Under the pieces are notes generated by a model that did no database searches, was not told the origin of the DNA, and was given only the letters and a program-made list of their open reading frames with translations. This document shows, piece by piece, positions 27,126 through 36,545 of a stretch of 53,303 nucleotides of DNA. Position 1 is the stretch's first letter, and every line of letters starts with the position of its first letter. Made by a program: the position numbers and the translations under genes. Source of the stretch: Thiorhodococcus mannitoliphagus (GTDB lineage: Bacteria; Pseudomonadota; Gammaproteobacteria; Chromatiales; Chromatiaceae). Location: the NCBI RefSeq assembly GCF_010915725.1, contig NZ_JAAIJR010000027.1:1-53303 (forward strand). The letters run 5' to 3'.

Positions 27126-28168
27126 GCTGCTTGTGTCTCCATCTCGGGGCTGTGGTCGAGGAACGCGAGCGCCTGAGATAACTGATCTGCAGGGCTCTCG
27201 GTTCGGTTGATGGCTTGTCTGAAGGCCGCCGCGCCATGCAGCTTTCGGCAGTACCAGCCGATGTGCTTGCGCGCGATCCGGACACCCTGAGGCTCGCCAT
27301 AGAAGGCATAGAGCGCCTCGAGATGGGCTCGCACGATGTCCTTGATCCAGTCCTGCGAAGGGGCTCCGCCGGCGCCATGCGGTTGTGGGTGCATTGCGGT
27401 CTGATCGGATTGCCTTGGAGCCAGCGCAGCGGCGATCTCGCGAAAGATCCAGGGGCGTCCCTGGGCGGCGCGTCCGATCATAATAGCATCGGCACCAGTG
27501 TAGTCCAGAATACGTCTCGCCCGCTCCGGAGAGTCGATATCACCGTTGGCGATGAGGGTGATGTCAACCTCCTCTGCGATGCGGCGGATGCTGTCATATT
27601 CGGCCGGGGTGGCGTAGCTGCAGGCACGGGTCCGACCGTGCACCGTCAGGGCTGCAATTCCCGACTCGCGGGCGATGCGCGCGATCTCAACGGCATTGCG
27701 CCCCTCGGGTGACCAACCGGTGCGGATCTTGAGAGTGACCGGCGCCGCCACAGCCGCTACTACGCGCTCCAGGATGCGACCGACGAGCGCCTCGTCGCGC
27801 AGCAGGGCGGATCCGGCCGCCACCTTGCACACCTTCTTGGCCGGGCAGCCCATGTTGATGTCGATGATGTGCGCGCCGAGGTCGAGGTTGATGCGCGCGG
27901 CCTCGGCCATGGCGTCGGGGTCGGTGCCGAGGATCTGCGCCACGACCGGCCCCGTCTCTCCCGAGTAGTCGAGGCGACGGATCGACTTGCGGCTGCTCCA
28001 GAGGCTGGTGTCCGATGAGACCATCTCGGCGACCGCGAGCCCCGCGCCTTGCTCGCGACAGATGGCGCGATAGGGGCGATCGCTCACCCCGGCCATGGGC
28101 GCCAGGACGAGATTGTTGGCGAGCTGGTAGGGTCCGATGCTGAAAGGGCGGATGAGGCCGGCGCTCAT
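27122..28168 (-). CDS. dusB: tRNA-dihydrouridine synthase DusB
   Basis: FMN enzyme reducing uridine to dihydrouridine in tRNA. 348 residues. N-terminal LAPMAGVSDRPYRAICRE binds FMN; catalytic Cys is in NMGCPAKKVCK; KIRTGW and the late ADAIMIGRAAQGRPWIF are present. It is slightly longer than E. coli DusB (321) owing to a loop rich in Gln/Pro/Gly (about 258-275). It is translationally coupled to fis (ATGA overlap). Confidence 0.95.
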   Translation of the reverse strand: MSAGLIRPFSIGPYQLANNLVLAPMAGVSDRPYRAICREQGAGLAVAEMVSSDTSLWSSRKSIRRLDYSGETGPVVAQILGTDPDAMAEAARINLDLGAHIIDINMGCPAKKVCKVAAGSALLRDEALVGRILERVVAAVAAPVTLKIRTGWSPEGRNAVEIARIARESGIAALTVHGRTRACSYATPAEYDSIRRIAEEVDITLIANGDIDSPERARRILDYTGADAIMIGRAAQGRPWIFREIAAALAPRQSDQTAMHPQPHGAGGAPSQDWIKDIVRAHLEALYAFYGEPQGVRIARKHIGWYCRKLHGAAAFRQAINRTESPADQLSQALAFLDHSPEMETQAA

Positions 28169-28214
28169 GACGGGCGCTTCTTCGATTCGCGCCCGACCTG
28201 GCCGTGGCGCTCGA

Positions 28215-29108
28215 TCATGGCGACTGCTCGAGCTTCCTCAAGCCGGTCATGCACACCCAGTCCTCACAGTGCTTGGTCGGGTCGAGTTCGACCCTATCCC
28301 TGTAGGCAGCGCAGACCGCGTCCTCCTGCTCGGCTAGGACGCCGGAGAGCACCAGCGCCGCGCCCGGTCGCAAGTGACTGATGAGTTTGGGCGCGAGTGA
28401 GACCAATGGGCCGGCCAGGATGTTCGCGAGCACGACATCGTAGGTCGTGTCCGGTGCCGCGTCCGGCAGATAGATCTCCATCCGCTCGGCGACTGCGTTG
28501 GCCGCGGCGTTGTCCCCTGTCGCCTCCAGTGCCTGGGGGTCATGGTCGATCGCGACCGCGCGCGCCGCGCCCAGCTTGAGGGCGGCGATGGCGAGGATGC
28601 CGGAGCCGCAGCCGAAATCGAGCACCTTCTTGCCGGCGAGGTCGGCGCCATCCAGCCATGCCAGGCACATGGCCGTGGTGGGGTGATGGCCGGTGCCGAA
28701 GGCTAGGCCAGGATCCAGCCACACCACGATGGCCTCTTTCGCCTCGGGCGGTTGGCCGTGCGGGCAGACCCAAAGCCGCTTGCCGAAGCAGGTCGGTTTG
28801 AAATCGTCCAGCCAGACGCGCTCCCAAGCCTGATCCTCGATGCGCTCGATCGTCGGTGGCGTGGCGGTCTGCGTGGTCAAGCTGGCCGCCAGCCGCTCGA
28901 CCAGGGCCTGGCTCGCGGGGTCCGCCTCGAAGAGTGCGGAGACCAGGATCTCCGACCACAGCGGGGTCTCGCCCGGACCAGGCTCGAGCTGAGGCTCGTC
29001 GCCGGCGTCCAGCAAGGTGACCGAGAGTGCGCCAGCGGCCTCGAGGGCCGCCTCCGTGGACTCGGCGTGCGCGCGCGGCACCCTGAACTTGAGCTGTAAC
29101 CAGGGCAT
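28215..29108 (-). CDS. prmA: Ribosomal protein L11 methyltransferase PrmA
   Basis: Trimethylates ribosomal protein L11 using SAM. 297 residues, normal length. An N-terminal L11-binding domain starts MPWLQLKFRVPRAHAE. The SAM-binding core includes PGLAFGTGHHPTTAMCL, LDFGCGSGILAIAALKLGA and VLANILAGPL. It lies between accC and dusB, as in many gammaproteobacteria. Confidence 0.97.
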   Translation of the reverse strand: MPWLQLKFRVPRAHAESTEAALEAAGALSVTLLDAGDEPQLEPGPGETPLWSEILVSALFEADPASQALVERLAASLTTQTATPPTIERIEDQAWERVWLDDFKPTCFGKRLWVCPHGQPPEAKEAIVVWLDPGLAFGTGHHPTTAMCLAWLDGADLAGKKVLDFGCGSGILAIAALKLGAARAVAIDHDPQALEATGDNAAANAVAERMEIYLPDAAPDTTYDVVLANILAGPLVSLAPKLISHLRPGAALVLSGVLAEQEDAVCAAYRDRVELDPTKHCEDWVCMTGLRKLEQSP

Positions 29109-29117
29109 GAGGGCGAG

Positions 29118-30467
29118 CTACATCCCGAGCTTCTTTTCGAGGTAGTGGATGTTGGCACCGCCCGCCAAGAAGGCACCGTCGCGCAGAATGGTGCGCTGCA
29201 GCTTGATATTGGTGTTGATGCCTTCGATGACCGTCTCGCGCAGGGCGTTGCACATGCGGGCGATGGCCGCGTCACGGTCTTCGCCATGGGTGATGACCTT
29301 GCCGATCATGGAGTCGTAGTGACAAGGCACGGTGTAGCCCGAGTAGATGTGGGTCTCGATGCGCACGCCGGGGCCGCCGGCGGCATGGAAGTCGGTGATC
29401 TTGCCCGGACTCGGCATAAAGGTCTCGGAATCCTCCGCATTGATCCGGCACTCGATGGCATGGCCGCGCAGCGTGATGTCTTCTTGGGCGTATCTGAGCG
29501 GCTCCCCGGCCGCGACCAGGATTTGCTCCTTGACGATGTCGACCCCGGTGATCATCTCGGTGACTGGATGCTCCACCTGGACGCGGGTATTCATCTCGAT
29601 GAAGTAGAAATGCCCGTTCTCGTAGAGGAACTCGAAGGTTCCGGCACCGCGATAGCCGATGCTGCGGCAGGCGGCTGCACAGCGCTCGCCGATCTCGCTC
29701 CGCTGCGCATCCGTGATGCCGGGCGCCGGGGCCTCTTCCAGCACCTTCTGATGGCGCCGTTGCATGGAGCAGTCGCGCTCGCCGAGATGGATGGCGTTGC
29801 CCATTTGGTCCGCGAGCACCTGGAACTCGACATGACGCGGGTTCTCCAGGTACTTCTCCATGTAGACCATGTCGTTGTTGAAGGCCGCTGCGGCCTCCGC
29901 CTTGGTGAGCGCGATGGCGTTCAGCAGCGTAGCCTCCGAGTGGACCACCCGCATGCCGCGGCCGCCGCCGCCGCCAGACGACTTGATCATGATCGGATAG
30001 CCGATCTCGCGCGCGATCTCCAGGGTGCGCTTCTTGTTGTCGTCGATCGGGCCATCCGAGCCTGGCACGCAGGGCACGCCGGCCGCCTTCATGGCGGCGA
30101 TGGCGGAGACCTTATCGCCCATCATGCGAATGGTTTCTGGCTTGGGGCCGATGAAGATGAACCCGGAGCGCTCGACACGCTCGGCGAAATCGGCGTTCTC
30201 GGACAGGAAGCCGTATCCGGGGTGGATGGCGACGGTGTCCGTGACCTCTGCCGCGCTGATGATGGCGGGGACGTTCAGGTAGCTCTGCAGGGCGGGGGCT
30301 GGGCCGATGCAAACGGATTCGTCCGCCAGCAGGACGTGCTTGAGGTCGCGGTCCGCCTCGGAGTGCACGGCGACGGTCTTAATGCCGAGTTCGCGGCAGG
30401 CGCGCAGAATGCGGAGCGCGATCTCGCCCCGATTCGCAATCAGGACCTTCTCGATGGTTGCAGCCAT
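29118..30467 (-). CDS. accC: Acetyl-CoA carboxylase, biotin carboxylase subunit AccC
   Basis: ATP-dependent carboxylation of biotin on AccB, first step of fatty acid synthesis. The start at [15 protein letters not shown] gives 449 residues (E. coli 449). Signatures: [15 protein letters not shown], glycine-rich ATP loop [45 protein letters not shown] and [11 protein letters not shown]. It follows accB by 88 bases on the same strand. Confidence 0.98.
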   Translation of the reverse strand: MAATIEKVLIANRGEIALRILRACRELGIKTVAVHSEADRDLKHVLLADESVCIGPAPALQSYLNVPAIISAAEVTDTVAIHPGYGFLSENADFAERVERSGFIFIGPKPETIRMMGDKVSAIAAMKAAGVPCVPGSDGPIDDNKKRTLEIAREIGYPIMIKSSGGGGGRGMRVVHSEATLLNAIALTKAEAAAAFNNDMVYMEKYLENPRHVEFQVLADQMGNAIHLGERDCSMQRRHQKVLEEAPAPGITDAQRSEIGERCAAACRSIGYRGAGTFEFLYENGHFYFIEMNTRVQVEHPVTEMITGVDIVKEQILVAAGEPLRYAQEDITLRGHAIECRINAEDSETFMPSPGKITDFHAAGGPGVRIETHIYSGYTVPCHYDSMIGKVITHGEDRDAAIARMCNALRETVIEGINTNIKLQRTILRDGAFLAGGANIHYLEKKLGM

Positions 30468-30555
30468 GATGGAAGTGTCTTCCGTTGGTGAAGGCAGATG
30501 GAGTCGAGGCACGGCCCTTGGCCCCGGGCGCGGGGCAGGGCGCGCGCCTTGGGCG

Positions 30556-31011
30556 TCATTCGATCACGAACAGCGGTTGGTTGTACTCGACCGGCTGTCC
30601 ATTCTCGACCAGGATGCGTGTGACGCGTCCAGCCTGCTCGCACTCGATCTGGTTCAGGATCTTCATGGCTTCGATGATGCAGAGGGTATCGCCGGCCTTG
30701 ACCGACTGACCCTCTTCGACGAAGGCCTTGGCCCCTGGCGAGGGCGCGCGGTAGAAGGTGCCGACCATGGGCGAGCGGATGACCTCGCCGGCGAGTTCTT
30801 CTTCCTCGTCCGCGTCCGCCTGTGCCGCAGCACCCGCCGCAGGCGCCTGCGCTGGAGCTGGCGCCGGCATGCCTTGAGGCATATACATCGGCATGGCGTT
30901 GCTGCCGTGGCGGCTGATGCGCACGGATTCTTCGCCTTCATGGATCTCGATCTCGGCGACGTCGGATTGCTCCAACAGCTCGATCAGCTTCTTAACCTTG
31001 CGGATGTCCAT
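30556..31011 (-). CDS. accB: Biotin carboxyl carrier protein AccB
   Basis: Carries biotin between the carboxylase and carboxyltransferase halves of acetyl-CoA carboxylase. 151 residues: an N-terminal helix ([20 protein letters not shown]), an Ala/Pro-rich linker, then the biotinyl domain with biotin attachment Lys 117 in [10 protein letters not shown]. It is preceded by aroQ (17-base gap) and followed by accC, the usual order. Confidence 0.98.
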   Translation of the reverse strand: MDIRKVKKLIELLEQSDVAEIEIHEGEESVRISRHGSNAMPMYMPQGMPAPAPAQAPAAGAAAQADADEEEELAGEVIRSPMVGTFYRAPSPGAKAFVEEGQSVKAGDTLCIIEAMKILNQIECEQAGRVTRILVENGQPVEYNQPLFVIE

Positions 31012-31028
31012 TGTTCAGTTGTTCTCGT

Positions 31029-31478
31029 TTACTGTTGGTCCTGCGCCAGACGGCTGAGCACGGCGCGCAGCGCCAGTGCGTATCCCTCTGCTCCGAGCCC
31101 GCTGATCACGCCCACCGCGACGTCCGAGAAGTAAGAGTGGGCGCGGAAGGGCTCGCGGGCGTGCACGTTGGATAGATGCACCTCGATGAAGGGAATGGCC
31201 ACGGCCAGCAGGGCGTCGCGCAGCGCGACGCTGGTATGGGTGAAGGCAGCAGGGTTGATGATGATGTAGCTCACATCATCCTGCGGAGCCTTGTGAATGG
31301 CTTCGATGAGCAGGTGCTCCGCATTGCTCTGGAGGAACTGCAGGCGATGGCCCTCGGACTGCGCCGTCTCTTCGAGCGCGCGCTGGATTTGCGCGAGCGT
31401 CGCCTGACCATAGTGGCCGGGCTCGCGCGTGCCGAGCAGATTGAGATTGGGTCCGTTCAGGACCAGGATGGTGGCCAT
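31029..31478 (-). CDS. aroQ: Type II 3-dehydroquinate dehydratase AroQ
   Basis: Third step of the shikimate pathway. The start at [13 protein letters not shown] gives 149 residues, the family length. Visible features: [17 protein letters not shown] (with the catalytic Tyr), [19 protein letters not shown] and [17 protein letters not shown]. Longer in-frame sequence upstream is not conserved-looking and is excluded. It is the first gene of the aroQ-accB-accC-prmA run and is divergent from the pigment operon. Confidence 0.97.
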   Translation of the reverse strand: MATILVLNGPNLNLLGTREPGHYGQATLAQIQRALEETAQSEGHRLQFLQSNAEHLLIEAIHKAPQDDVSYIIINPAAFTHTSVALRDALLAVAIPFIEVHLSNVHAREPFRAHSYFSDVAVGVISGLGAEGYALALRAVLSRLAQDQQ

Positions 31479-31826
31479 GGCGCCAGTTGCCTTCCAGACG
31501 AAAGTGGGTCTCAGAGGTCCTGCCGTCCTCAGGGAATCGGCGGCAAATCGCGGCGAATTGTCCGGATTTCCGCGGATTTTGTCCAGCAACGAAGAAGCGA
31601 CTCCAAGGCGGCGGGCGCTGGCTCATGGCGCCAGGGTCGCTAGGGGGCGATCGGGGTGAGGCAAGCGCCTGCACCCCGATCGCCCTGTTGCGCGATGCAG
31701 TCTCTATCGAGGCTGATGCGCATGATGATCACCCTCTGGTTGCTGGACGCCTGCCCCGGGTTCTGCAAACCTTGCGCCGCCACGGGCCGCTCGGGGCTCT
31801 ACACAAATGGATGACTACCCAGATCG
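31479..31826. other. Divergent intergenic region between aroQ and the APE operon
   Basis: About 350 bases that should contain both promoters. A strong hairpin lies at 31644-31684 (listed separately). An open frame crosses the second half on the + strand (including ALLRDAVSIEAD and HPLVAGRLPRVLQTL) but runs on antiparallel-looking into the LolA gene in another frame, and no family is recognised. No promoter elements could be picked with confidence. Confidence 0.5.
31644..31684. repeat. Long perfect hairpin upstream of the APE operon
   Basis: GGGCGATCGGGGTG (31644-31657) pairs perfectly with CACCCCGATCGCCC (31671-31684), and AGGC/GCCT inside the loop extends it. There is no T-run, so it is not a classic terminator. 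Because it lies between two divergent genes, it may be an RNA leader structure, an operator palindrome or a decayed mobile element. Confidence 0.6.
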
Positions 31827-32423
31827 ATGACCTCGCCGCGCCTCAGGATTCGTGCTCGACTGATTCGGCTCTTCGTTTACGCAGTGCTAGGCGGCGTCCT
31901 TTCCGCGCGCGCCGCCGGCTTCGACCTGGATGCGCTCATGACGCTGCTAAGCGACCATCCGCACGGCCGGGTGAGCTTCGTCGAGACACGGCATCTAGCG
32001 CTGCTCGATCGTCCGATCGCGGCGCGTGGCGACTTGGTCTTTATCCCGCCGGATCGGCTAGAGCGGCACACTCAGGCGCCGCGTCAGGAGTCGGCGATCC
32101 TGGACGGCGATACCCTGACGCTGATCCGTGAGGGTCGGCGTCGGGAGCTGTCGTTAAGCCAACATCCCGGCATCGCCCTGCTCATCGGCAGTCTGAGGGC
32201 CGTCCTGAGCGGCGACCGCGCGCGCTTGGAGCGCGACTTCGTGCTCAGTCACGCAGGCACCCCGGACGCCTGGATTCTGGACCTGCTGCCGAGGGCGCCC
32301 GAGGCGGTGCCGAGCCTGCGCCGAATCCATCTGGTTGGCAGCCGGGGGCAGGTCGAGCGTGTCGAGATGATCGAAACCGACGGCGACCGCTCGGTCATCG
32401 AAATCGGAGACGCCTTGCCATGA
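31827..32423 (+). CDS. LolA-like outer membrane lipoprotein carrier of the APE cluster
   Basis: A 198-residue periplasmic protein with a signal peptide (about 1-30, RLFVYAVLGGVLSARAAGF) and a LolA-like fold: FDLDALMTLLSDHPHGRVSFVETRHLALLDRPI, then LVFIPPDRLERHT and LRRIHLVGSRGQVERVEM. Housekeeping LolA carries lipoproteins. Versions encoded in aryl polyene clusters are thought to help move the pigment lipid across the periplasm with the neighbouring MMPL exporter. Its stop overlaps the exporter start by four bases. It is the first gene of the eight-gene unit. Confidence 0.82.
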   Translation: MTSPRLRIRARLIRLFVYAVLGGVLSARAAGFDLDALMTLLSDHPHGRVSFVETRHLALLDRPIAARGDLVFIPPDRLERHTQAPRQESAILDGDTLTLIREGRRRELSLSQHPGIALLIGSLRAVLSGDRARLERDFVLSHAGTPDAWILDLLPRAPEAVPSLRRIHLVGSRGQVERVEMIETDGDRSVIEIGDALP

Positions 32424-34792
32424 CGGCGCGCGGTCGACTCCTGCGCATCGCCGGCTGGCTCACGGCCGTCGGGATGCTGCTCGTCCTGGTCGTGAAGGCC
32501 GAGTATTCGGCCGATATGTCGGTCTTCTTGCCGCGCTCGCCCACGCCTGAGCAGGCCCTGCTAGTCGATCAGCTGCAAGAGGGGACCGTCTCACGCCTCA
32601 CCCTCGTGGCCATCAGCGGCGGCGATGGCGCGCAGCGCGCCCAGGTCTCACAGGCCATGGCGGCCCGGCTGCGTGCGAGCCGAGCCTTCGATCTGGTCGC
32701 GAACGGCGATGAGGCCGCGCTCGAGCGCGATCGTGTCTGGCTTTTCGAGCATCGCTACCTGCTGAGCCCCGCGGTCGACGCGCAGCGGTTCGAGGTCGCT
32801 GGGCTGCGCGAGGCACTGATGGAGACGCTGGATTGGCTGGTCTCGCCAGCGGGGATGCTGATCGAAGACCTGGTCCCGCGCGACCCCACGGGCGAGCTGA
32901 TCCAGATCCTCGAGCGGTTGGATCGGGGGCAGCAGCCGAGGCGTGAGCACGGCATCTGGGTCAGTCGCGACGGTCGGCAGGCGCTGCTGCTCGTCCTGAC
33001 GCGCGCGTCCGGGGCGGACCTGGACGCTCAGGAGGCGGCGCTCGCGGCAATCGACGCGGCCTTCGCAGCGGCTGATGATGCCTTGCCGGGCGCCACCGCC
33101 TTCCAGTTGGTGAAGAGCGGTCCTGGCGTCTTCGCCGTCGAGTCGCGCGCGACCATCAAGGGTGAGGTGATGCGCATCGCGCTCCTCGCCACCCTCGTCA
33201 TCGTCACCTTGCTGCTGTTTGTTTATCGCTCGGTGCCTGTGCTGCTCCTCGGGCTCTTACCCGTGGCGACCGGCGCCTTGGCGGGCATCGCGGCGGTCAG
33301 CCTCGGCTTCGGTGTCGTCCATGGTCTGACCATCGGCTTCGGGGCAACCCTCATCGGTGAGGCGGTCGACTACGGCATCTATCTCTTCGTTCAGCGCGGC
33401 GGCTTGGACTCGGATCAAAGCACCCTCTCGGATCTCTGGCCGACCATCCGCATCGGACTGCTGACGTCGGTTTGCGGCTTCGGTGTCATGCTGGGCTCCG
33501 GGTTCCCTGGGCTGGCTCAGCTGGGGCTCTACTCCACCACAGGTCTGATCGCGGCGGCGCTGGTCACGCGCCTGGTGCTGCCGGCCTTCCTGCCGGCCAA
33601 GCCCAAGCTGCGTGACTTGACGCCTCTCGGGATGGTGCTCGGCAGGGCGCTGCCCGCCTTGGCCCGGCTGCGCTGGCTGGTCCCAGTCTTCTGTGTGACC
33701 GGGCTGATCGTGACTTGGGTGCATCGCGATGGGCTTTGGAACGACTCGCTGCTCGCGCTCAGCCCGGTCTCGCCGCAGGCGCAGGCCCTCGACGCCCGGC
33801 TGCGCGCTGAGATGGGCGCGCCCGAGGCGAGCGCGCTCCTGGTGATCGAGGCGCCGGACCTTGAGACCGCGCTGCGTCAGGCGGAGCGCGTCGGTCGGGT
33901 GCTGGACGGTCTGGTCGAGGAGGGGGCGATTGCGGGATGGGATGGCCCCGCGCCTTTTCTCCCGAGTCTGGCGACCCAGCGGGCGAGGCTGGCCAGCCTG
34001 CCGGAGCCTGCTGTCTTGGCCTCCAGGCTGGCCGTGGCGACGGTCGAGCTGCCGTTGAAGGCGGACCGGCTCGAGCCCTTTCTGGCTGATGTCGAGCGCG
34101 CACGCGCAGAGGCTGTCATCGGGCCGGCGTCCCTAGCTGGAACCTCGTTCGCCCTTGCGGTGACTTCGATGATGATCGAGACGGGGCAGGGCTGGCGCGT
34201 GAGTCTGCCCTTGAGGGCGCCCTTCGATCCGGTCGGTCAGCTCGGGATCGACGCCGAGCGGGTGCGCGAGGCGCTGGCGTCCGTCGAGCATTCGAACGTC
34301 GTAAGCCTGAGCTTGCTGGAACTCAAAGCGGAGTCTGATGCACTCTATGCTGCCTATTTGAACGAGGCGATCGTCTTGTCTCTCATCGGGCTCGCGGCGA
34401 TCCTGCTGTTGCTGAGCATTGCGCTGCGCTCGCTTGCTCGCCTCTGGCGCGTGCTCTTGCCCCTGCTCACGGCCGTGCTCACCGTGACTGGGGCGCTGGT
34501 GTTGGCTGGAGAGTCGCTGATCCTCATGCATCTGGTGGGCCTGCTTCTGGTGGTCGCCGTGGGATCCAACTACGCGCTCTTCTTTGCGCGCGGCGAGGCT
34601 GCGCCCGCGCCGCGCACCTTGGCCTCGCTGCTTTTTGCCAATCTGACGACCCTGGCCGGCTTTGGTCTGCTGGCGACATCCTCTGTTCCAGTCCTTCAGG
34701 CCATTGGCATCACGGTTGGACCTGGGGCCGTTCTGGCGCTGCTGTTCGCCGCCATGCTGAGTCGTCCGCGCGCGGCGGTAAACCCTGACTGA
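32420..34792 (+). CDS. MMPL/RND-family exporter of the APE cluster
   Basis: A 790-residue inner-membrane exporter built as two repeats. Each has one helix (first: IAGWLTAVGMLLVLVV), a large periplasmic loop and a bundle of five helices (around 254-400: MRIALLATLVIVTLLLFVYR, GLTIGFGATLIGEAVDYGIYL; and around 640-785: LSLIGLAAILLLLSIALRSL onward). The GEAVDYGIYLF segment corresponds to the Asp-Tyr proton-relay pair of MMPL proteins. Predicted role: extraction of the finished polyene lipid from the inner membrane. Overlaps: four bases with the LolA-like gene, one base with the deacetylase gene. Confidence 0.9.
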   Translation: MTARGRLLRIAGWLTAVGMLLVLVVKAEYSADMSVFLPRSPTPEQALLVDQLQEGTVSRLTLVAISGGDGAQRAQVSQAMAARLRASRAFDLVANGDEAALERDRVWLFEHRYLLSPAVDAQRFEVAGLREALMETLDWLVSPAGMLIEDLVPRDPTGELIQILERLDRGQQPRREHGIWVSRDGRQALLLVLTRASGADLDAQEAALAAIDAAFAAADDALPGATAFQLVKSGPGVFAVESRATIKGEVMRIALLATLVIVTLLLFVYRSVPVLLLGLLPVATGALAGIAAVSLGFGVVHGLTIGFGATLIGEAVDYGIYLFVQRGGLDSDQSTLSDLWPTIRIGLLTSVCGFGVMLGSGFPGLAQLGLYSTTGLIAAALVTRLVLPAFLPAKPKLRDLTPLGMVLGRALPALARLRWLVPVFCVTGLIVTWVHRDGLWNDSLLALSPVSPQAQALDARLRAEMGAPEASALLVIEAPDLETALRQAERVGRVLDGLVEEGAIAGWDGPAPFLPSLATQRARLASLPEPAVLASRLAVATVELPLKADRLEPFLADVERARAEAVIGPASLAGTSFALAVTSMMIETGQGWRVSLPLRAPFDPVGQLGIDAERVREALASVEHSNVVSLSLLELKAESDALYAAYLNEAIVLSLIGLAAILLLLSIALRSLARLWRVLLPLLTAVLTVTGALVLAGESLILMHLVGLLLVVAVGSNYALFFARGEAAPAPRTLASLLFANLTTLAGFGLLATSSVPVLQAIGITVGPGAVLALLFAAMLSRPRAAVNPD

Positions 34793-35682
34793 TGGACCCT
34801 CTAGCGATGGACACTTTCGTGACTCAGGACAGAACCTCCGCCATGAATCCGCCGGGCCTTGTGGTGCGACCAAGGCGTTGGCGCCCGTCCTTGCTCATCT
34901 GGCTGAGCTTCGTCGTGCACATGGCCGTGGCGCTCTGCTGGCTGTGGCAGCCGGCCTTGTGGTCCTGGTGGGTCTTGGTGCTGGCGCTCAATCACCTGGT
35001 GCTGACGCTGGCGGGGCTTTGGCCGCGTTCGGCCTTGCTCGGTCCCAACTGGCGCGAGCTGCCGCGTCCAGCGGCGCGTCGTGGTCAGATCGCGATGACC
35101 ATTGATGACGGTCCGGATCCGGCGGTGACCCCGGAGGTGCTTGCCCTCTTGGCGCGCCATGGCGTCAAGGCGACCTTCTTCTGCATCGGCGAGCGCGCCG
35201 AGGCTCACCCAGCGCTGGTCGCCAAGATCCATGGCGCGGGGCATGACGTTGAGAATCACTCCTACAGCCATCGCTACGACTTCTCGTTGCTCGGACCCTG
35301 GCGGATGCGGGCGGATCTAGAGCGTGCCCAGCGCTTGCTCACGCGGCTGACGGGCAGGGCGCCGCGCTTCTTTCGGGCGCCGGCTGGACTGCGCAACCCC
35401 TTTCTGGAGCCGGTGCTGGCACGGCTCGGACTGCACCTGGCGAGCTGGACGCGGCGCGGTTTCGATACCCGTGAGTCTGACCCCGGCCGCGTCCTTGCGC
35501 GTCTGGAGCTTGGTCTGGCTCAGGGGGCTATCCTGCTGTTGCACGATGGCAGCGCGGCGCGGAGCCCATCGGGCCGGCCAGTTATCCTGGAGGTACTGTC
35601 GCCCTTGATCGAACACATTCGTGCGGCGAAACTCCAGCCAGTCACCCTGCGTGAGGTGCTTGCGGAGATGGAAGCAGGATGA
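34792..35682 (+). CDS. Membrane-anchored polysaccharide deacetylase (NodB domain)
   Basis: 296 residues. Two N-terminal membrane segments (about 35-75: SLLIWLSFVVHMAVALCWLW and WVLVLALNHLVLTLAGLW) precede a NodB homology domain. Motif 1 is TIDDGPDPAVTP (catalytic Asp pair), motif 2 is HSYSHRYDFS (metal His), then FFRAPAGLRNP and the late LLLHDG. It should remove an N-acetyl group from a glycan or glycolipid. In this operon the substrate may be the sugar on the polyene lipid (inference). The start at ATG 34792 overlaps the exporter stop; ATG 34801 or 34843 are alternatives. It overlaps the methyltransferase start by four bases. Confidence 0.85.
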   Translation: MDPLAMDTFVTQDRTSAMNPPGLVVRPRRWRPSLLIWLSFVVHMAVALCWLWQPALWSWWVLVLALNHLVLTLAGLWPRSALLGPNWRELPRPAARRGQIAMTIDDGPDPAVTPEVLALLARHGVKATFFCIGERAEAHPALVAKIHGAGHDVENHSYSHRYDFSLLGPWRMRADLERAQRLLTRLTGRAPRFFRAPAGLRNPFLEPVLARLGLHLASWTRRGFDTRESDPGRVLARLELGLAQGAILLLHDGSAARSPSGRPVILEVLSPLIEHIRAAKLQPVTLREVLAEMEAG

Positions 35683-36476
35683 GCGAAGAGTTCAAGCGGC
35701 GTCTGATCGCGGAGGCCGCAGCCCCCTTCAAGCGCGCTGGCCGCTATGCCTATCACTTTGCGCGCGGCAAGCTGGGTGGAGATCCCGTCTTCGCTGCCAT
35801 GCTGCGTGACGGTCTCCTGCCGCCGTCGGTGACTGTTCTCGACCTTGGCTGCGGCGAGGCCTTGCTGGCAAGCTGGCTGCGCGCCGCGAGCCTGCTCCAT
35901 GCCGATGGCGATTGGCCGTCCGATTGGCCGGCGCCGCCGCACTTGGAGGACTATCGCGGCATCGAGCTGCAGCCGCGCGACGTGGCGCGTGCGCGCCGGG
36001 CACTGCCGACCGCGTTGCACATCGAGCACCGGGACATCCGCGAGGCGTCGTTCGGCCGCGCGAGCCTCGTTGTCATTCTCGATGTCCTCCACTACATCGG
36101 TTATCAAGACCAGCGCAGGGTGCTCGAGCGCATACGCACCTGTCTCGAGCCCGACGGAGTATTGCTCTTGCGCGTTGGCGACGCGGCCGGCGGGGTGCCG
36201 TTTCGCATCAGCTTGGCGGTCGACGCCCTGGTGACGCGACTGCGCGGACAGTCCCTGGGGCGACTGCACTGTCGCACGCTCGCGGACTGGCGGGCAGAGC
36301 TGAGTGTGATCGGCTTTGCTGCCAAGCCCATGCCCATGAGTGCGGGCACGCCATTTGCTAACCACTTACTGGTCGCGCACCCTAGGAGCCTGTCCGACTT
36401 GGGGGGATCGAAGCGAGGAAGTGGGAGAGCGAGGCCATTTCGTTCCGGTTTTGAGGCGCATAGTGGTTCTATGTAA
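35679..36476 (+). CDS. SAM-dependent methyltransferase of the APE cluster, C-terminus rewritten by a MITE
   Basis: A class I methyltransferase, 265 residues as read. Core motifs: FKRAGRYAYHFARGKLGGDP, SAM loop VLDLGCGEALLASWL, YRGIELQPRDVARAR, VVILDVLHYIGYQDQ and the end MSAGTPFANHLLVAHP, typical of aryl polyene cluster methyltransferases that act on the aryl head group. After Pro 235 the frame enters an inserted 160-bp MITE, adding about 30 foreign residues. Joining the flanks across the CTAG target restores a short natural end, HPRGTG followed by TGA, so the ancestral protein was about 239 residues. It is probably still active, because the core is intact. Confidence 0.87.
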   Translation: MSEEFKRRLIAEAAAPFKRAGRYAYHFARGKLGGDPVFAAMLRDGLLPPSVTVLDLGCGEALLASWLRAASLLHADGDWPSDWPAPPHLEDYRGIELQPRDVARARRALPTALHIEHRDIREASFGRASLVVILDVLHYIGYQDQRRVLERIRTCLEPDGVLLLRVGDAAGGVPFRISLAVDALVTRLRGQSLGRLHCRTLADWRAELSVIGFAAKPMPMSAGTPFANHLLVAHPRSLSDLGGSKRGSGRARPFRSGFEAHSGSM

Positions 36477-36545
36477 CGAAAAAGCGGGGCGAAAGGGACC
36501 CTTCTCCCGATTCCGCAGCCGATTCATCCTAAGTCGGACAGGCTC
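36386..36545. mobile_element. MITE family 2 (160 bp) inserted in the APE operon
   Basis: Perfect 15-bp terminal inverted repeats, GAGCCTGTCCGACTT (36386-36400) and AAGTCGGACAGGCTC (36531-36545). They are flanked by the direct repeat CTAG at 36382-36385 and 36546-36549, the presumed target duplication. There is no transposase. A CTAG/YTAR target suggests mobilisation by an IS5-group transposase (inference). It replaces the last codons of the methyltransferase gene and separates it from the ketosynthase gene. Confidence 0.88.

Noticed and set aside
29145-30491. 448-codon open frame antisense to accC
   Set aside because: Shadow of accC; the composition is that of complemented codons.
31487-32131. 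Possible gene overlapping the start of the LolA-like gene
   Set aside because: Its second half is an out-of-frame reading of the LolA-like gene; the first half has no family and crosses the hairpin.
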